Source: Bosea sp. BIWAKO-01
GTDB lineage: Bacteria; Pseudomonadota; Alphaproteobacteria; Rhizobiales; Beijerinckiaceae
Direction: 5' to 3'
Assembly: GCF_001748145.1 (NCBI RefSeq)
Contig: NZ_BCQA01000001.1
Coordinates: 310,001 to 374,000 of the forward strand
Length of the DNA stretch: 64,000 nucleotides
Shown here: one piece after another, positions 23,666 through 33,001 of the stretch
Layout: every line of letters starts with the position of its first letter
Position numbering within the stretch: position 1 is the first letter of the stretch
Position numbers and translations under genes: made by a program
Notes under the pieces: model-generated
Databases searched by the model: none
What the model saw: the letters and a program-made list of their open reading frames with translations, nothing else
Told to the model about the DNA's origin: nothing

Positions 23666-25536
23666 ACCCGACCTCGATCGCCACCGTCTCCCTCAGCGGC
23701 GATCTTGCCGAGAAGCTGCAAGCCATCGCGGCGGCCGGTTTCGACGCGGTCGAGGTCTTCGAAAACGACTTCCTGACCTTCGACGGCAGCCCGCGCGATG
23801 TCGGCCGGATGATTGCCGGTCTCGGCCTGGGCATCGCCGCCTTCCAGCCCTTCCGCGACTTCGAGGGTATGCCGGAGCCGCAGCGCGCCCGGGCCTTCGC
23901 TCGGGCCGAGCGCAAGTTTGCGATCATGAACGAGCTCGGCGCCGAGCTGATGCTGATCTGCTCCAATGTCTCGCCGCAGGCGGAGGGCGGCGTCGACCGC
24001 GCGGCAGCCGATCTGCGCGAGCTCGGCGCCCTGGCTGAGAAGCATGGTGTCAAGGTCGGGTTCGAGGCGCTGGCCTGGGGCCGGCATGTCAACGACTACC
24101 GCGACGCCTGGGAGATCGTGCGCCGGGCCGACCATCCGCGCATCGGCCTGATCCTCGACTCGTTCCACACCCTTGCGCGGCGCTCGCCCCTGGGGCCGAT
24201 CACCACGATTCCCGGCGACCGGATCTTCCTCGTCCAGCTCGCCGATGCGCCTGCGCTCGACATGGATGTGCTGAGCTGGAGCCGGCATTTCCGCTGCTTC
24301 CCCGGACAGGGCGACCTGCCGGTGGCGGATTTCGTCAGGGCCGTCGAGGCCACGGGCTATTCCGGCCCGCTCTCGCTCGAGGTCTTCAACGACCAGTTTC
24401 GCGCCGGCTCGGCCCGGCGGCTTGCAAGCGACGGCGTGCGCTCGCTGATCCAGTTGGCCGACCAGGTCACGCCGGAGCTGCCCCCGCGCGCGCCGTGCCT
24501 TGCCGTCGAGTTCATCGAGTTCGCGCTGGACGAGGAGACCGCCCATAGCCTGGCGGAACTCTTCGCCGCGCTCGGCTTCCGGCAGACCGGGCACCATGTC
24601 AGCAAGGCGGTCACGCGCTGGAGCCAGGGCGGCATCAATCTCGTGCTCAACACCGAGAAGGACGGCTTTGCCCAGTCGCATGCGATCATGCACGGGCCCG
24701 GCGTCTGTGCGATCGGCCTGCGGGTGGCGGATGTGGCGCAGGCCATGGCGCGGGCGAAGCAGCTCAGGATCGCAGCCTTCGAGCAGCCGGTCGCACCGGG
24801 CGAGATGCATATCCCGGCGATCCGCGGGGTCGGCGGCGCGCTGATCTACTTCACCGAGCCGAAGGGCGAGCTCGGCCATGTATGGGAGAAGGAGTTCATC
24901 GCGGCCACTGACGCGTCAGCACCTTCCCCCGCCCTGCTGGATAGCGTCGACCATATCTCGCAGTCGATGGACTACGAGGAGATGCTGTCCTGGCTGCTGT
25001 TCTATACCTCGCTCTTCGCACTGGAGCGCATCCAGCAGACCGACGTCGCCGACCCCGCCGGATTGGTCGCGAGCCGGCCCATCATCAGCGACGACGGTGC
25101 GGTCCGCTTCGTACTCAACGGTTCGCAGGCGACACGGACGCTCTCCTCACGCTTCGTCTCCGAGCATTTCGGCTCCGGCGTGCAACATATCGCCTTCAGC
25201 GCACCCGACATCTTTGCCGCCGTCACGGCGATGCGCGCTGCAGGGCTGTCCTTCCTCGACATCCCCGCGAACTATTACGACGACCTGGAGGCCCGGCACG
25301 GGCTGGAGCCCGACGTCATCGACCGGCTGCGCGAGCACCACATCCTCTACGACCGCGACGGTGAGGCCGAGTTCCTGCAAGTCTACAGTCATGTCTTCGC
25401 CCAGCGTTTCTTCTTCGAGATCGTCGAGCGCCGCGGCGGCTATGCCGGTTTCGGAGCGGTCAATGCGCCGATGCGCCTTGCCGCCCAGGCCCGCGAGGCA
25501 CGCCCGGTGACGGTGCCCCGCCCCCTGCGGGACTGA
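23662..25536 (+). CDS. quiC: 3-dehydroshikimate dehydratase, fused sugar-isomerase and HPPD-like domains (QuiC1-type)
   Basis: 624 residues. The N-terminal TIM barrel (about 1-270) holds the four metal ligands E135 (GFEALAW), D166 (LILDSFHT), Q192 (LVQLADA) and E240 (LSLEVFND), with H168 next to them. The C-terminal half (about 285-610) is 4-hydroxyphenylpyruvate-dioxygenase-like (FGSGVQHIAFSAPDI and FFFEIVERRGGYAGFG). This fusion is the known QuiC1 architecture, which dehydrates 3-dehydroshikimate to protocatechuate. It is the last gene of the operon, coupled to the Gfo/Idh/MocA gene by ATGA. No protocatechuate dioxygenase genes lie in the window. Confidence 0.93.
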   Translation: MNPTSIATVSLSGDLAEKLQAIAAAGFDAVEVFENDFLTFDGSPRDVGRMIAGLGLGIAAFQPFRDFEGMPEPQRARAFARAERKFAIMNELGAELMLICSNVSPQAEGGVDRAAADLRELGALAEKHGVKVGFEALAWGRHVNDYRDAWEIVRRADHPRIGLILDSFHTLARRSPLGPITTIPGDRIFLVQLADAPALDMDVLSWSRHFRCFPGQGDLPVADFVRAVEATGYSGPLSLEVFNDQFRAGSARRLASDGVRSLIQLADQVTPELPPRAPCLAVEFIEFALDEETAHSLAELFAALGFRQTGHHVSKAVTRWSQGGINLVLNTEKDGFAQSHAIMHGPGVCAIGLRVADVAQAMARAKQLRIAAFEQPVAPGEMHIPAIRGVGGALIYFTEPKGELGHVWEKEFIAATDASAPSPALLDSVDHISQSMDYEEMLSWLLFYTSLFALERIQQTDVADPAGLVASRPIISDDGAVRFVLNGSQATRTLSSRFVSEHFGSGVQHIAFSAPDIFAAVTAMRAAGLSFLDIPANYYDDLEARHGLEPDVIDRLREHHILYDRDGEAEFLQVYSHVFAQRFFFEIVERRGGYAGFGAVNAPMRLAAQAREARPVTVPRPLRD

Positions 25537-25836
25537 AAGGCTTGGCCACAAGGGAAGGCCGGAGCCTGCGCGAAGGCCGAAGCATTCGTGCAGACCCCGG
25601 CCCCGGTGAGGCGCCGCAGAGGGGAGGAGCACCGCAGCGCAGCTCACTCACCCACACAGCATGTCCATAGGTGCGGCGAAATAACGGTAGCCATCGCCTG
25701 CTTGGCAAGATTACCGAAACCTGGCCAGCCAAAGTGGTGAGACAGATCGCCGAGCGCAGGTCTCTGGCCTTGGAGCGCCGCGGACGCTACCACCATACGC
25801 GATCATTCACGGGCGAAAGGGAGAGATGAAGCCGCG
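25537..25836. other. Gap of 300 bp after the hydroaromatic operon
   Basis: No convincing ORF, hairpin terminator or repeat is visible. The right-hand part is somewhat less GC-rich (around 25670-25720) and probably contains the promoter of the following LysR gene; GGGAGAG lies about 8 nt before its ATG. Confidence 0.4.
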
Positions 25837-26799
25837 ATGGATCTGCGCCAGCTCCGCTATTTCACGGCGATCGCCGAACAGGGCTCGTTCTCGAAGGCTG
25901 CGACCAAGCTGCGCGTCGCCCAGCCGGCACTCAGCCAGCATCTGCGCCATATGGAGGATGAACTCGGCGTGCCGCTCCTGCATCGCGGCACCCGCGGCGT
26001 CATCCCGACCGAAGCAGGCGAGCGCCTGCTCGCGCGGGCTCGCTCGATCCTCGCCGAATTCGCCGAGCTGCGCGACTCCGTGCGCGGCGTATCGGCCTCG
26101 CCCGGCGGCGAGGTCCGCATCGGCCTGCCAGGCACCGTCAGCGAACAGTTCAGCGTGCCGCTGATCGAGGCGGCGCGGGACCGCTACCCCGCGGTGCGCA
26201 TCCGCATCGCCGAGGCGATGAGCGGCTTCGTGCTCGACTGGCTGCGCCGCGGCGAGGTCGACCTCGCGGTGATTTACTCGACCTCCGACCCCAATGGCCT
26301 CGGCATCCACCATGTCCTGACCGAGGAGCTCTGCCTGTTCGGAGCGCCTTCGCTGAATGCTGTCGCGGCACCGGCCGGCGGCACCGTCAGCCTGACCGAG
26401 GCGGCCGGGCTCGATCTCATTCTGCCCGGCCAGGGCCACGGGCTGCGCGACCAGATCGACGAAGCCGCGCTTGGCGTCCACACCGTGATCAACCCGGCGA
26501 TCGAGATCGAATCCTACTCGCAGATCAAGCGGCTGGCAGAGCGCGGGCTGGGCTACGGCATCCTGCCCCGCATGGCCGTCAGCGCGCAGGCCAGGGCCGG
26601 CATCTTCCAGACCTGGCGGATCGACGGGCCGTCGCTGCACCGAAAAGTCTATCTCGCCTACTCGACCGAGCGCCCGATGCCGGCCGCGGCGCGCGCCATC
26701 GGCCAACTTTCCTGGGAGATCCTGCGCGGGCTGGTGGCCGACCAAATCTGGACGGCGACGCTGGGGGAGGACGGTGATCGCCCGGCCTTATACGGCTGA
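25837..26799 (+). CDS. LysR-family transcriptional regulator
   Basis: 320 residues: the CbbR/CynR-like N-terminus MDLRQLRYFTAIAEQGSFSKAATKLRVAQPALSQ with a winged helix (1-60) and a type II periplasmic-binding effector domain. GGGAGAG precedes the ATG. It is transcribed in the same direction as the zinc alcohol dehydrogenase that follows 83 bp later, its likely target. Confidence 0.92.
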   Translation: MDLRQLRYFTAIAEQGSFSKAATKLRVAQPALSQHLRHMEDELGVPLLHRGTRGVIPTEAGERLLARARSILAEFAELRDSVRGVSASPGGEVRIGLPGTVSEQFSVPLIEAARDRYPAVRIRIAEAMSGFVLDWLRRGEVDLAVIYSTSDPNGLGIHHVLTEELCLFGAPSLNAVAAPAGGTVSLTEAAGLDLILPGQGHGLRDQIDEAALGVHTVINPAIEIESYSQIKRLAERGLGYGILPRMAVSAQARAGIFQTWRIDGPSLHRKVYLAYSTERPMPAAARAIGQLSWEILRGLVADQIWTATLGEDGDRPALYG

Positions 26800-26882
26800 T
26801 CGCGATTTCCTCTTTGACAGGGGTCGCATCGCGCCCGACCTTCACACCGGCCATAGAACTCAGCCTGCCCGAGGAAACGCCC

Positions 26883-28007
26883 GTGAAGATCCGCGCCGCC
26901 GTCCTGAATGCCAGCCCCGTCGCCGCGCCCTATGCGCGCTCAAGGCCGCTTGCGCTCGAGGAGATCGAGCTTGCGCCGCCCGGCCCGGGCGAGGTTCTGG
27001 TCCGCGTGCGGGCCGCCGGGCTCTGCCATTCCGACCTCTCGGTGATCGACGGCAACCGGCCCCGCCCGGTGCCGATGGTGCTCGGCCATGAGGCGGCCGG
27101 CGAGGTCGTCGAGCCCGGCCCCGGCGTGCAGGACCTGAAGGCGGGCGACCGCGTCATCATGGTCTTCGTCCCCTCCTGCGGCCACTGTGCGCCCTGCAGC
27201 GAGGGTCGCCCTGCCCTGTGCGAACCCGGCAATGCGGCCAATGGCGCAGGCGAGCTGCTGGGCGGCGGGCGCCGGCTCTCGGCCAATGGCCGGGCGGTGA
27301 ACCATCATGTCGGCGTCTCCGCCTTTGCCGAGCATGCGGTGATCTCGCGCTACTCGCTGGTGAAGATCGAGGCCGATATCCCGCACGAGATCGCGGCGCT
27401 GTTCGGCTGCGCGGTGCTGACCGGGGTCGGCGCCGCCGTGAACACCGCAAAGGTCCGCGCCGGCGAGACCGTCGCCGTCGTTGGCCTTGGCGGCGTCGGG
27501 CTGAGCGCGCTGCTGGGCGCAGTCGCCTGCGGCGCCTCCCGCGTGATCGCGGTCGATCTCTCCGAGGACAAGCTCCGGATCGCCCGCGATCTTGGCGCGA
27601 CCGATACGTTCAATGCCGGCGATCCCGGCGTCGTCGAGGCGATCCGCGCGGCGACCAAAGGCGGCGTCGACCACGGGCTGGAGATGGCCGGCTCCGTCAA
27701 GGCACTCGAGCTTGCCTATCAGATCACCCGTCGCGGCGGCACGACGACCACGGCTGGCCTCGCCAACCCGGCCCACACGCTCGCGCTCGCTCCGGTCAAG
27801 CTGGTCGGCGAGGAGCGGACCCTCAAGGGGTCCTATGTCGGGAGCTGCATTCCCGGCCGCGACATCCCGCGCTTCATCGACCTCTACCTGCGTGGCAAGC
27901 TGCCGGTCGACAAGTTGCTGACCAGCACGAGCAGTCTCGACGAGATCAATGAGGGTTTTGACGCGCTGGCCGAGGGCCGCACGATCCGCCATGTGATCCT
28001 GATGTAG
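26883..28007 (+). CDS. Zinc-dependent alcohol dehydrogenase (MDR family)
   Basis: 374 residues with GTG start. Catalytic zinc ligands appear in GLCHSD and GHEAAGEV, and the four structural-zinc cysteines in CGHCAPCSEGRPALC. The NAD motif GLGGVGLSALLGA follows. Class III-like length suggests NAD-dependent oxidation of an alcohol or hydroxy compound. GAGGA at 26871-26875 is 7 nt before the GTG, which is why this start is preferred over a TTG 23 codons upstream. The substrate is unknown. It is convergent with an MFS gene 16 bp downstream. Confidence 0.88.
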   Translation: MKIRAAVLNASPVAAPYARSRPLALEEIELAPPGPGEVLVRVRAAGLCHSDLSVIDGNRPRPVPMVLGHEAAGEVVEPGPGVQDLKAGDRVIMVFVPSCGHCAPCSEGRPALCEPGNAANGAGELLGGGRRLSANGRAVNHHVGVSAFAEHAVISRYSLVKIEADIPHEIAALFGCAVLTGVGAAVNTAKVRAGETVAVVGLGGVGLSALLGAVACGASRVIAVDLSEDKLRIARDLGATDTFNAGDPGVVEAIRAATKGGVDHGLEMAGSVKALELAYQITRRGGTTTTAGLANPAHTLALAPVKLVGEERTLKGSYVGSCIPGRDIPRFIDLYLRGKLPVDKLLTSTSSLDEINEGFDALAEGRTIRHVILM

Positions 28008-28023
28008 GCATCCGCCTCGACGA

Positions 28024-29220
28024 TCATGCCATGGGAGCGGCCGGCGCGCGCCGCGCCAGCGCGGCCGCAAGCGTGGCCGCGAGCATCAGGGCAGCAGCCG
28101 CCCCTGCCAGCGCCGCGAACCCGGCATGATCGTAGAGCGGCCCGAACGCGGCCGTGCCGGCGAAAAGTGAGAGATAGGTCACGCCGCTGTTGAGGCCCAT
28201 GATCGCTCCCCGCCGGGTCGGATCGAGCGAGCCGAGCCTCACGATCAGCGCGTTCAGCGCAGCGTGATTGGCCAGCCCCCAGGCGAAGGCGATCCCGAAC
28301 AGGCCGTAGCGCGTGCTGGATGCCGCCACCATCGCAAGGTAGATGGCGGCGACCGTCAGAAAGAGCCCCGGCAGCAGCCGACCAGCACCGAAACGGTCGA
28401 TCAGCCGGTTCAGAAACGCCGCCGCGCCGAAGCCAAGGCCATAGCTGAGCGCCAGCAGGCCATTGGCACCGAGCGGAAGGACGAGGCGCCGGCGCAGGTG
28501 ATCGCCGATATAGGCATAGACGCCGTAGAACGAGATCATGAAGGCGGCGCAAGCCACGAGCAGTGGTGCAATGCCCGGCACCTGCAGCGCCGACAGGGGC
28601 GACTGCGTCGCGGCCGAGCGCCGCGGGGTGAGCGCCATCGGCCCGGCCGCCGCGCTGAAGGACAGAAGCGTCGCGACCAGGACGACCGCATAGACCACGC
28701 GCCAGCCCGCTGCATCGGCGAGGACGGCGGAGAGCGACACGCCTGCCACCATGCTCAAGGTCCAGCCGAAGAGGACGACGCCGAGCGTATCGCTCTCCCG
28801 GCCAGGCGGTGCCGCGACCGCAGCCAGCGTATAGATCGAAGGCAAGGCGAGCCCCGCGGCGATCCCGGCGACGAATTGCGCGCCGACGAAGATGGCGAGC
28901 CCCGGCGCGGCAGCGCAGCCGGCGAGCGCACATGCAAAGAGCAGCAATGCGCCCCGCAAGGTCCGGCCGGCTCCAAACCGGTCGATCGCGCCGGCGAGGA
29001 ACAGGGCGCTCGCGGCGGTGCCTATTCCGAACACGGCCGAGGCCGACATCACGGCCGGGACCGACACCATGAAGCTCTCCGCGACACGCGGCGCGATCGG
29101 CCCCAGCGCCAGAGAGTTCGCGCCGATGATGCCGATGCACAGGCACAACGCGTAAGCCGCGAGCGGAATGCGTGCAGCATGATCGGCCGTGGCCAGATTC
29201 ATTTGATCAAGGTTCGACAT
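28024..29220 (-). CDS. MFS transporter (drug/metabolite exporter-like)
   Basis: 398 residues with twelve predicted helices. The N-terminal half shows CLCIGIIGANSLALGPIAPRVAESF and the inter-helix loop LAGAIDRFGAGRTLRG, resembling the DHA1 (AraJ/CmlA-like) efflux branch. It is divergent from an Lrp/AsnC gene, and a 15-bp palindrome at 29234-29248 lies between the two starts. This is a common arrangement for regulator-controlled amino-acid or toxic-compound efflux. The substrate is not predictable. Confidence 0.88.
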   Translation of the reverse strand: MSNLDQMNLATADHAARIPLAAYALCLCIGIIGANSLALGPIAPRVAESFMVSVPAVMSASAVFGIGTAASALFLAGAIDRFGAGRTLRGALLLFACALAGCAAAPGLAIFVGAQFVAGIAAGLALPSIYTLAAVAAPPGRESDTLGVVLFGWTLSMVAGVSLSAVLADAAGWRVVYAVVLVATLLSFSAAAGPMALTPRRSAATQSPLSALQVPGIAPLLVACAAFMISFYGVYAYIGDHLRRRLVLPLGANGLLALSYGLGFGAAAFLNRLIDRFGAGRLLPGLFLTVAAIYLAMVAASSTRYGLFGIAFAWGLANHAALNALIVRLGSLDPTRRGAIMGLNSGVTYLSLFAGTAAFGPLYDHAGFAALAGAAAALMLAATLAAALARRAPAAPMA

Positions 29221-29233
29221 TTCTTCAGAATGA

Positions 29234-29248
29234 CCGAATGGAATTCGG
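29234..29248. promoter_or_regulatory. Candidate Lrp/AsnC operator
   Basis: CCGAAT-GGA-ATTCGG is a perfect 15-bp palindrome with 6-bp arms in the 48-bp gap between the divergent MFS and Lrp/AsnC genes. Lrp-family proteins bind imperfect 15-bp palindromes, so it is the likely recognition site for the adjacent regulator. Confidence 0.55.
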
Positions 29249-29268
29249 CTTCAACCCACGAGGGACGA

Positions 29269-29796
29269 ATGAACGAAAAAACAGACATCATTCGGCGTGG
29301 CAGGGCAGACGGGCGCGATCTCGATGCCATGGACCGAAAGCTGTTAGGCATTCTCGTCGAGGACGCGACCACGAGTTACGCGGAACTGGGCGAGCGCGTC
29401 GGCCTTTCGCCCCCAGCGGCACATGAGCGGGTGAAGCGGCTGCGCCGCTCCGGTGCGATCCGGCGGGTCGCGGCGCTGATCGATCCGGAAGCCACGGGCA
29501 AGACGCTTCTCGCCTTCGTCCATGTCGACACGACCGGCTGGGGCAAGACCACAGCGCTCATGGCGATCGAGACCCATCCGGAAGTGGAGGAGATCCACTC
29601 TGTCGCGGGCGATACCTGCATGCTGTTGAAGGTACGAACCGAGAGCACGCATGCGCTGGAAGGCCTGCTCGCCCGGCTCTACGACACGCCAGGCGTGAAG
29701 GCGACGCGCAGCTATGTCGTGCTCTCGACCTATCTGGAACGCCCGGTCCAGCCGGGCGTCACCCGGGAGTGGCCGTCCCGCGTCAAGCACGTCTGA
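29269..29796 (+). CDS. Lrp/AsnC-family transcriptional regulator
   Basis: 175 residues: an N-terminal helix-turn-helix (LDAMDRKLLGILVEDATTSYAELGERVGLSPPAAHERVKRL, about 18-58) and a C-terminal RAM effector domain (about 75-160). GAGGG at 29260-29264 precedes the ATG. It is divergent from the MFS gene and probably controls it. Confidence 0.93.
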   Translation: MNEKTDIIRRGRADGRDLDAMDRKLLGILVEDATTSYAELGERVGLSPPAAHERVKRLRRSGAIRRVAALIDPEATGKTLLAFVHVDTTGWGKTTALMAIETHPEVEEIHSVAGDTCMLLKVRTESTHALEGLLARLYDTPGVKATRSYVVLSTYLERPVQPGVTREWPSRVKHV

Positions 29797-29827
29797 GAGG
29801 TGATGCCTGCAAACAGGCGCGAGCGGC

Positions 29828-29969
29828 CCCCTCTCCCCTTGCGGGAGAGGGTTGGGGTGAGGGGTCGCGCGACGTTGGAAGGTTTCAGGCTTGCGAGGCG
29901 ATAACCGGCAAGGGCGGCGCGACCCCTCATCCGGCCCTTCGGGCCACCTTTTCCCGCAAGGGGAGAAGG
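29828..29969. repeat. Inverted pair of intergenic GC-rich repeats
   Basis: A copy reading CTCTCCCCTTGCGGGAGAGG with a GAGGGGTCGCGC tail (29828-29870) is followed by a second copy in opposite orientation (29918-29969), its core CCCGCAAGGGGAGAAGG preceded by GCGCGACCCCTCAT. Each copy can fold by itself and the pair can fold together. Elements of this sequence are abundant in Hyphomicrobiales intergenic spaces. They lie between the Lrp gene and the convergent aldehyde dehydrogenase gene and may serve as a bidirectional terminator. Confidence 0.7.
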
Positions 29970-30043
29970 TAGGGTGCGATTCCCCTCCCTATAGCTAGCG
30001 GAGAGGGTTTTCGGCGAGGCTCCGGCGCTCCACCGTGAAAGAG

Positions 30044-31477
30044 TCAGCCGTGCTTGTGGACGATCGTCTTGGTCACCGCGAACTCTTCCAGCGCCATGAA
30101 GCCCTTCTCGCGGCCATGGCCGCTCTTGCCGGTACCGCCGAAAGGCAGCTCGATGCCGCCGCCGGCGCCATAGCCATTGATGAAGACCTGTCCGGCCCGG
30201 ACGCTCTTCGCCACGCGCTGCTGGCGACCGCCATTGCCGGTCCAGATACCGGCCACGAGCCCATAGGCCGTGGCATTGGCAAGCCGGATGGCGTCGCTCT
30301 CGTCCTCGAACGGGAATGCCGAGAGCACCGGCCCAAAAACCTCCTCCTGCTCCAGGCGATTGCCCCGCGGCACCGGGCCGAACAGGGTCGGCGTGACGTA
30401 GAAGCCGCCATTCGGCACGCCCTGCGCGATCTGCCCCTCGGCGAGAACCGGAATGCCCTGCTCGCGGGCCTGGTCGATGAAGCTCTGCACCCGGCCCTGC
30501 TGCCTGGCGTTGATCACCGGCCCGCAATCGAGATCCATCTCCGGCGTGCCGGCCCGCAGCGTGGAGAACTGCCTGGCTACGGCGCCGACGAACGCGTCAT
30601 AGACGTTCTTCTGGACCAGCACGCGGCTGCCGGCGGAGCAGGTCTGCCCGGTGTTCTGCACGATGGCCTTGCAGACGATCGGGACCGCCGCGTCGAAATC
30701 GGCATCGTCGAAGACGATCTGCGGGGATTTGCCGCCGAGTTCCAGCGTGCAGCCGATCAGGTTCTCGGCGCAGGCCTTCTGCACCATCTTGCCGACCTCG
30801 GGCGAGCCGGTGAAGGACATGAAGCCGATGCCGGGATGGGCCGAGAGTGCGGCGCCCGCCTCATGGCCGCGCCCGGTGACGATATTGATCGCGCCGTCGG
30901 GGAAGCCGACCTCGGAGGCGAGAACGGCCAGTCTGAGCGCCGTCTGGCAGGCCTCCTCGGCGGGCTTGAGCACCACCGCATTGCCCATGGCCAGAGACGC
31001 CGTCAGCGAGCGACCGAACATCTGCGCCGGGTAGTTCCAGGGCAGGATATGGCCGGTGACGCCATGGGGCTCATGCACGACGCTGACGCTGTAGCCGTTC
31101 ATGAAGGGGATGACATGGCCATGCACCTTGTCCGCCGCGCCGCCATAGAATTCAAAATAGCGGGCCGTCGCCTCGATATCGGCCCTGGCCTGCGCCATCG
31201 GCTTGCCGGTGTCCTGCGCCTCGATCCTGGCCAGCTCGTCGAAATGGTCCTGCACCTTGATCGCGAGCTTCGCAATCAGCCGGCCCCGTTCGGCCGCCGT
31301 CAGCTTGCCCCAGGCGCCCTCATAGGCGGCTTGCGCAGCCTTTACCGCATCGTCGATATCCTCGGCCGTGCCGCAGGCGATGCGGGTGAATTCCTCGCCG
31401 GTCGCGGGCGCGAGCACCGCCATGGTTTCGCCTGTCCGGCCGGCGACGTGGCGGCCATTGATGAAATGCTGAGTCAT
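30044..31477 (-). CDS. NAD(P)-dependent aldehyde dehydrogenase
   Basis: 477 residues. The catalytic cysteine lies in NTGQTCSAGSR and the glutamate in LELGGKSPQIVF; the N-terminal segment is MTQHFINGRHVAG. Similar to betaine- or aminoaldehyde-type dehydrogenases, which oxidise aldehydes to acids in the cytosol. AAGGA 8 nt before the ATG at 31477 rules out the longer frame starting at 31564. It stands alone, convergent with the Lrp gene across the inverted repeat pair. The physiological aldehyde is not evident. Confidence 0.92.
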   Translation of the reverse strand: MTQHFINGRHVAGRTGETMAVLAPATGEEFTRIACGTAEDIDDAVKAAQAAYEGAWGKLTAAERGRLIAKLAIKVQDHFDELARIEAQDTGKPMAQARADIEATARYFEFYGGAADKVHGHVIPFMNGYSVSVVHEPHGVTGHILPWNYPAQMFGRSLTASLAMGNAVVLKPAEEACQTALRLAVLASEVGFPDGAINIVTGRGHEAGAALSAHPGIGFMSFTGSPEVGKMVQKACAENLIGCTLELGGKSPQIVFDDADFDAAVPIVCKAIVQNTGQTCSAGSRVLVQKNVYDAFVGAVARQFSTLRAGTPEMDLDCGPVINARQQGRVQSFIDQAREQGIPVLAEGQIAQGVPNGGFYVTPTLFGPVPRGNRLEQEEVFGPVLSAFPFEDESDAIRLANATAYGLVAGIWTGNGGRQQRVAKSVRAGQVFINGYGAGGGIELPFGGTGKSGHGREKGFMALEEFAVTKTIVHKHG

Positions 31478-31841
31478 AGAATGTCCTTCCGAAGTCAGTG
31501 CAGGCCTGCAGCTTCCAGCGAACTCGCCGCCAGGCCGCCGGTCGTCCCGATCACCTCGCCGCACTCGATCGCATATCTGCGCTCGGCGACCAATTCATCC
31601 TCATCATGGCGCGTCTCCATCATTGCGCTGGCGGCGGCGTGTCTCCCTGGAGCCGAAAGCGGCGCTTAGGCGAAAGAGGCCGACAAGAAGAATAAAGCGA
31701 TGAAGGCCATAGCGATTTTCGGTGGTCCGCCCGGCGGACGCGCTCGGTTCGCCGCGCTATGGATGCCATCGCAAAACTCTATTTGACTTGCGTGGCTCGA
31801 AGGGTCCGTTTCGCCGGCAGGACAAGACCAACTGGCTGGAC
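31478..31841. other. 364-bp divergent gap between aldehyde dehydrogenase and CoA-transferase genes
   Basis: No gene is visible. A short inverted repeat (GTCCGCC at 31725-31731, GGCGGAC at 31733-31739) and a possible -35 box TTGACT near 31786 lie before the CoA-transferase start. No regulator gene is adjacent. Confidence 0.35.
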
Positions 31842-32990
31842 ATGATGACGAATGCTCTCGAAGGAATCCTGGTCGTGGCGCTGGAACAGGCCGTCGCCGT
31901 GCCTGTGGCGACCTGCCGGCTGGCCGATGCGGGGGCGCGCGTCATCAAGCTCGAACGGGCCGAGGGCGACTTCTCGCGCGGCTATGACGACTACGCCAAT
32001 GGCCTGTCCTCCTATTTCGTCTGGATCAACCGCGGCAAGGAATCCTGCCGCGTCGACCTGAAGCAGCCCGACGACCTCGCCATGGTCGAGGCGATGCTCG
32101 CCAAGGCCGATGTCTTCATCCAGAATCTCGCTCCCGGCGCGACCGGCCGCCTCGGCATCGGCAGCGCCGAGCTGCGCAAGCGCCATCCGCGCCTGATCAC
32201 CTGCGATGTCTCGGGCTATGCGCCGGGCACGCCGCATTTCACGCGCAAGGCCTATGACCTGCTGATCCAGGCGGAGGCCGGCTTGTCCTCGATCACCGGC
32301 AACGAAAGCTCCGGGCCGACGCGGATCGGCGTCTCCATCGCCGATATCGCCACCGGGAATGCCGCCTATGCCGCGATTCTCGAGGCCCTGCTCCGGCGTG
32401 CCCGCACCGGCGAAGGCTCGCAGATTGCGCTCTCGCTGTTCGACACCATCGCCGACCTGATGAACGTCCCCTATCTGACCCGGCGCTATGGCGGGATCGA
32501 GCCGCCGCGCCTCGGCCTCGCCCATCCCTCGATCGCGCCGTATGGCGTCTTCGAGCTCGCCGATGGCAACGTGCTTCTGGCGGTGCAGAGCGAGCGCGAA
32601 TGGCAGGTCCTGGCGCGCGAGGTGCTTCAGGACGAGGCCCTCGCCAACGACCCGCGCTTCGCCAGCAATGTGCTGCGCGTCCGGGAGCGGGCCGCGCTCG
32701 ATGCCGCGATCCAGGCGATTCTGATCGCAAGGCCTTTTGCGGCCGTCACCCCCGCGCTCGATCAGGCCGCGATCGCCTATGGCACGGTCTCGAGCGTCGG
32801 CGACCTGATCACCCACCCGGCCGCGACGACGCTGACGGTCGAGACGCCGGCGGGTCCGATCGAGGTCCTGGCCCCTCCCGCCATCGTTGACGGAAAGCGC
32901 TCGCAGATGCGGCGCGTACCCGAACTTGGCGAGCATGAAGCCGCGCTGCGGGCCGAATTCGCCGTGACAGCCGCCGCCCGTTCCACCTGA
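31842..32990 (+). CDS. CaiB/BaiF family (family III) CoA transferase
   Basis: 382 residues: the N-terminal GILVVALEQAVAVPVATCRLADAGARVIKLE and the segment INRGKESCRVDLKQP with ADVFIQNLAPG. The catalytic aspartate sits in RKAYDLLIQAEAG. Family III enzymes move CoA between carboxylic acids, often dicarboxylates. It starts an operon with an acyl-CoA dehydrogenase and a mesaconyl-C4-CoA-hydratase-like protein, so it would activate the substrate acid. Two ATGs (31842 and 31845) are adjacent and neither has a strong ribosome binding site. Confidence 0.9.
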   Translation: MMTNALEGILVVALEQAVAVPVATCRLADAGARVIKLERAEGDFSRGYDDYANGLSSYFVWINRGKESCRVDLKQPDDLAMVEAMLAKADVFIQNLAPGATGRLGIGSAELRKRHPRLITCDVSGYAPGTPHFTRKAYDLLIQAEAGLSSITGNESSGPTRIGVSIADIATGNAAYAAILEALLRRARTGEGSQIALSLFDTIADLMNVPYLTRRYGGIEPPRLGLAHPSIAPYGVFELADGNVLLAVQSEREWQVLAREVLQDEALANDPRFASNVLRVRERAALDAAIQAILIARPFAAVTPALDQAAIAYGTVSSVGDLITHPAATTLTVETPAGPIEVLAPPAIVDGKRSQMRRVPELGEHEAALRAEFAVTAAARST

Positions 32991-33001
32991 GACAAGCAGC
33001 C

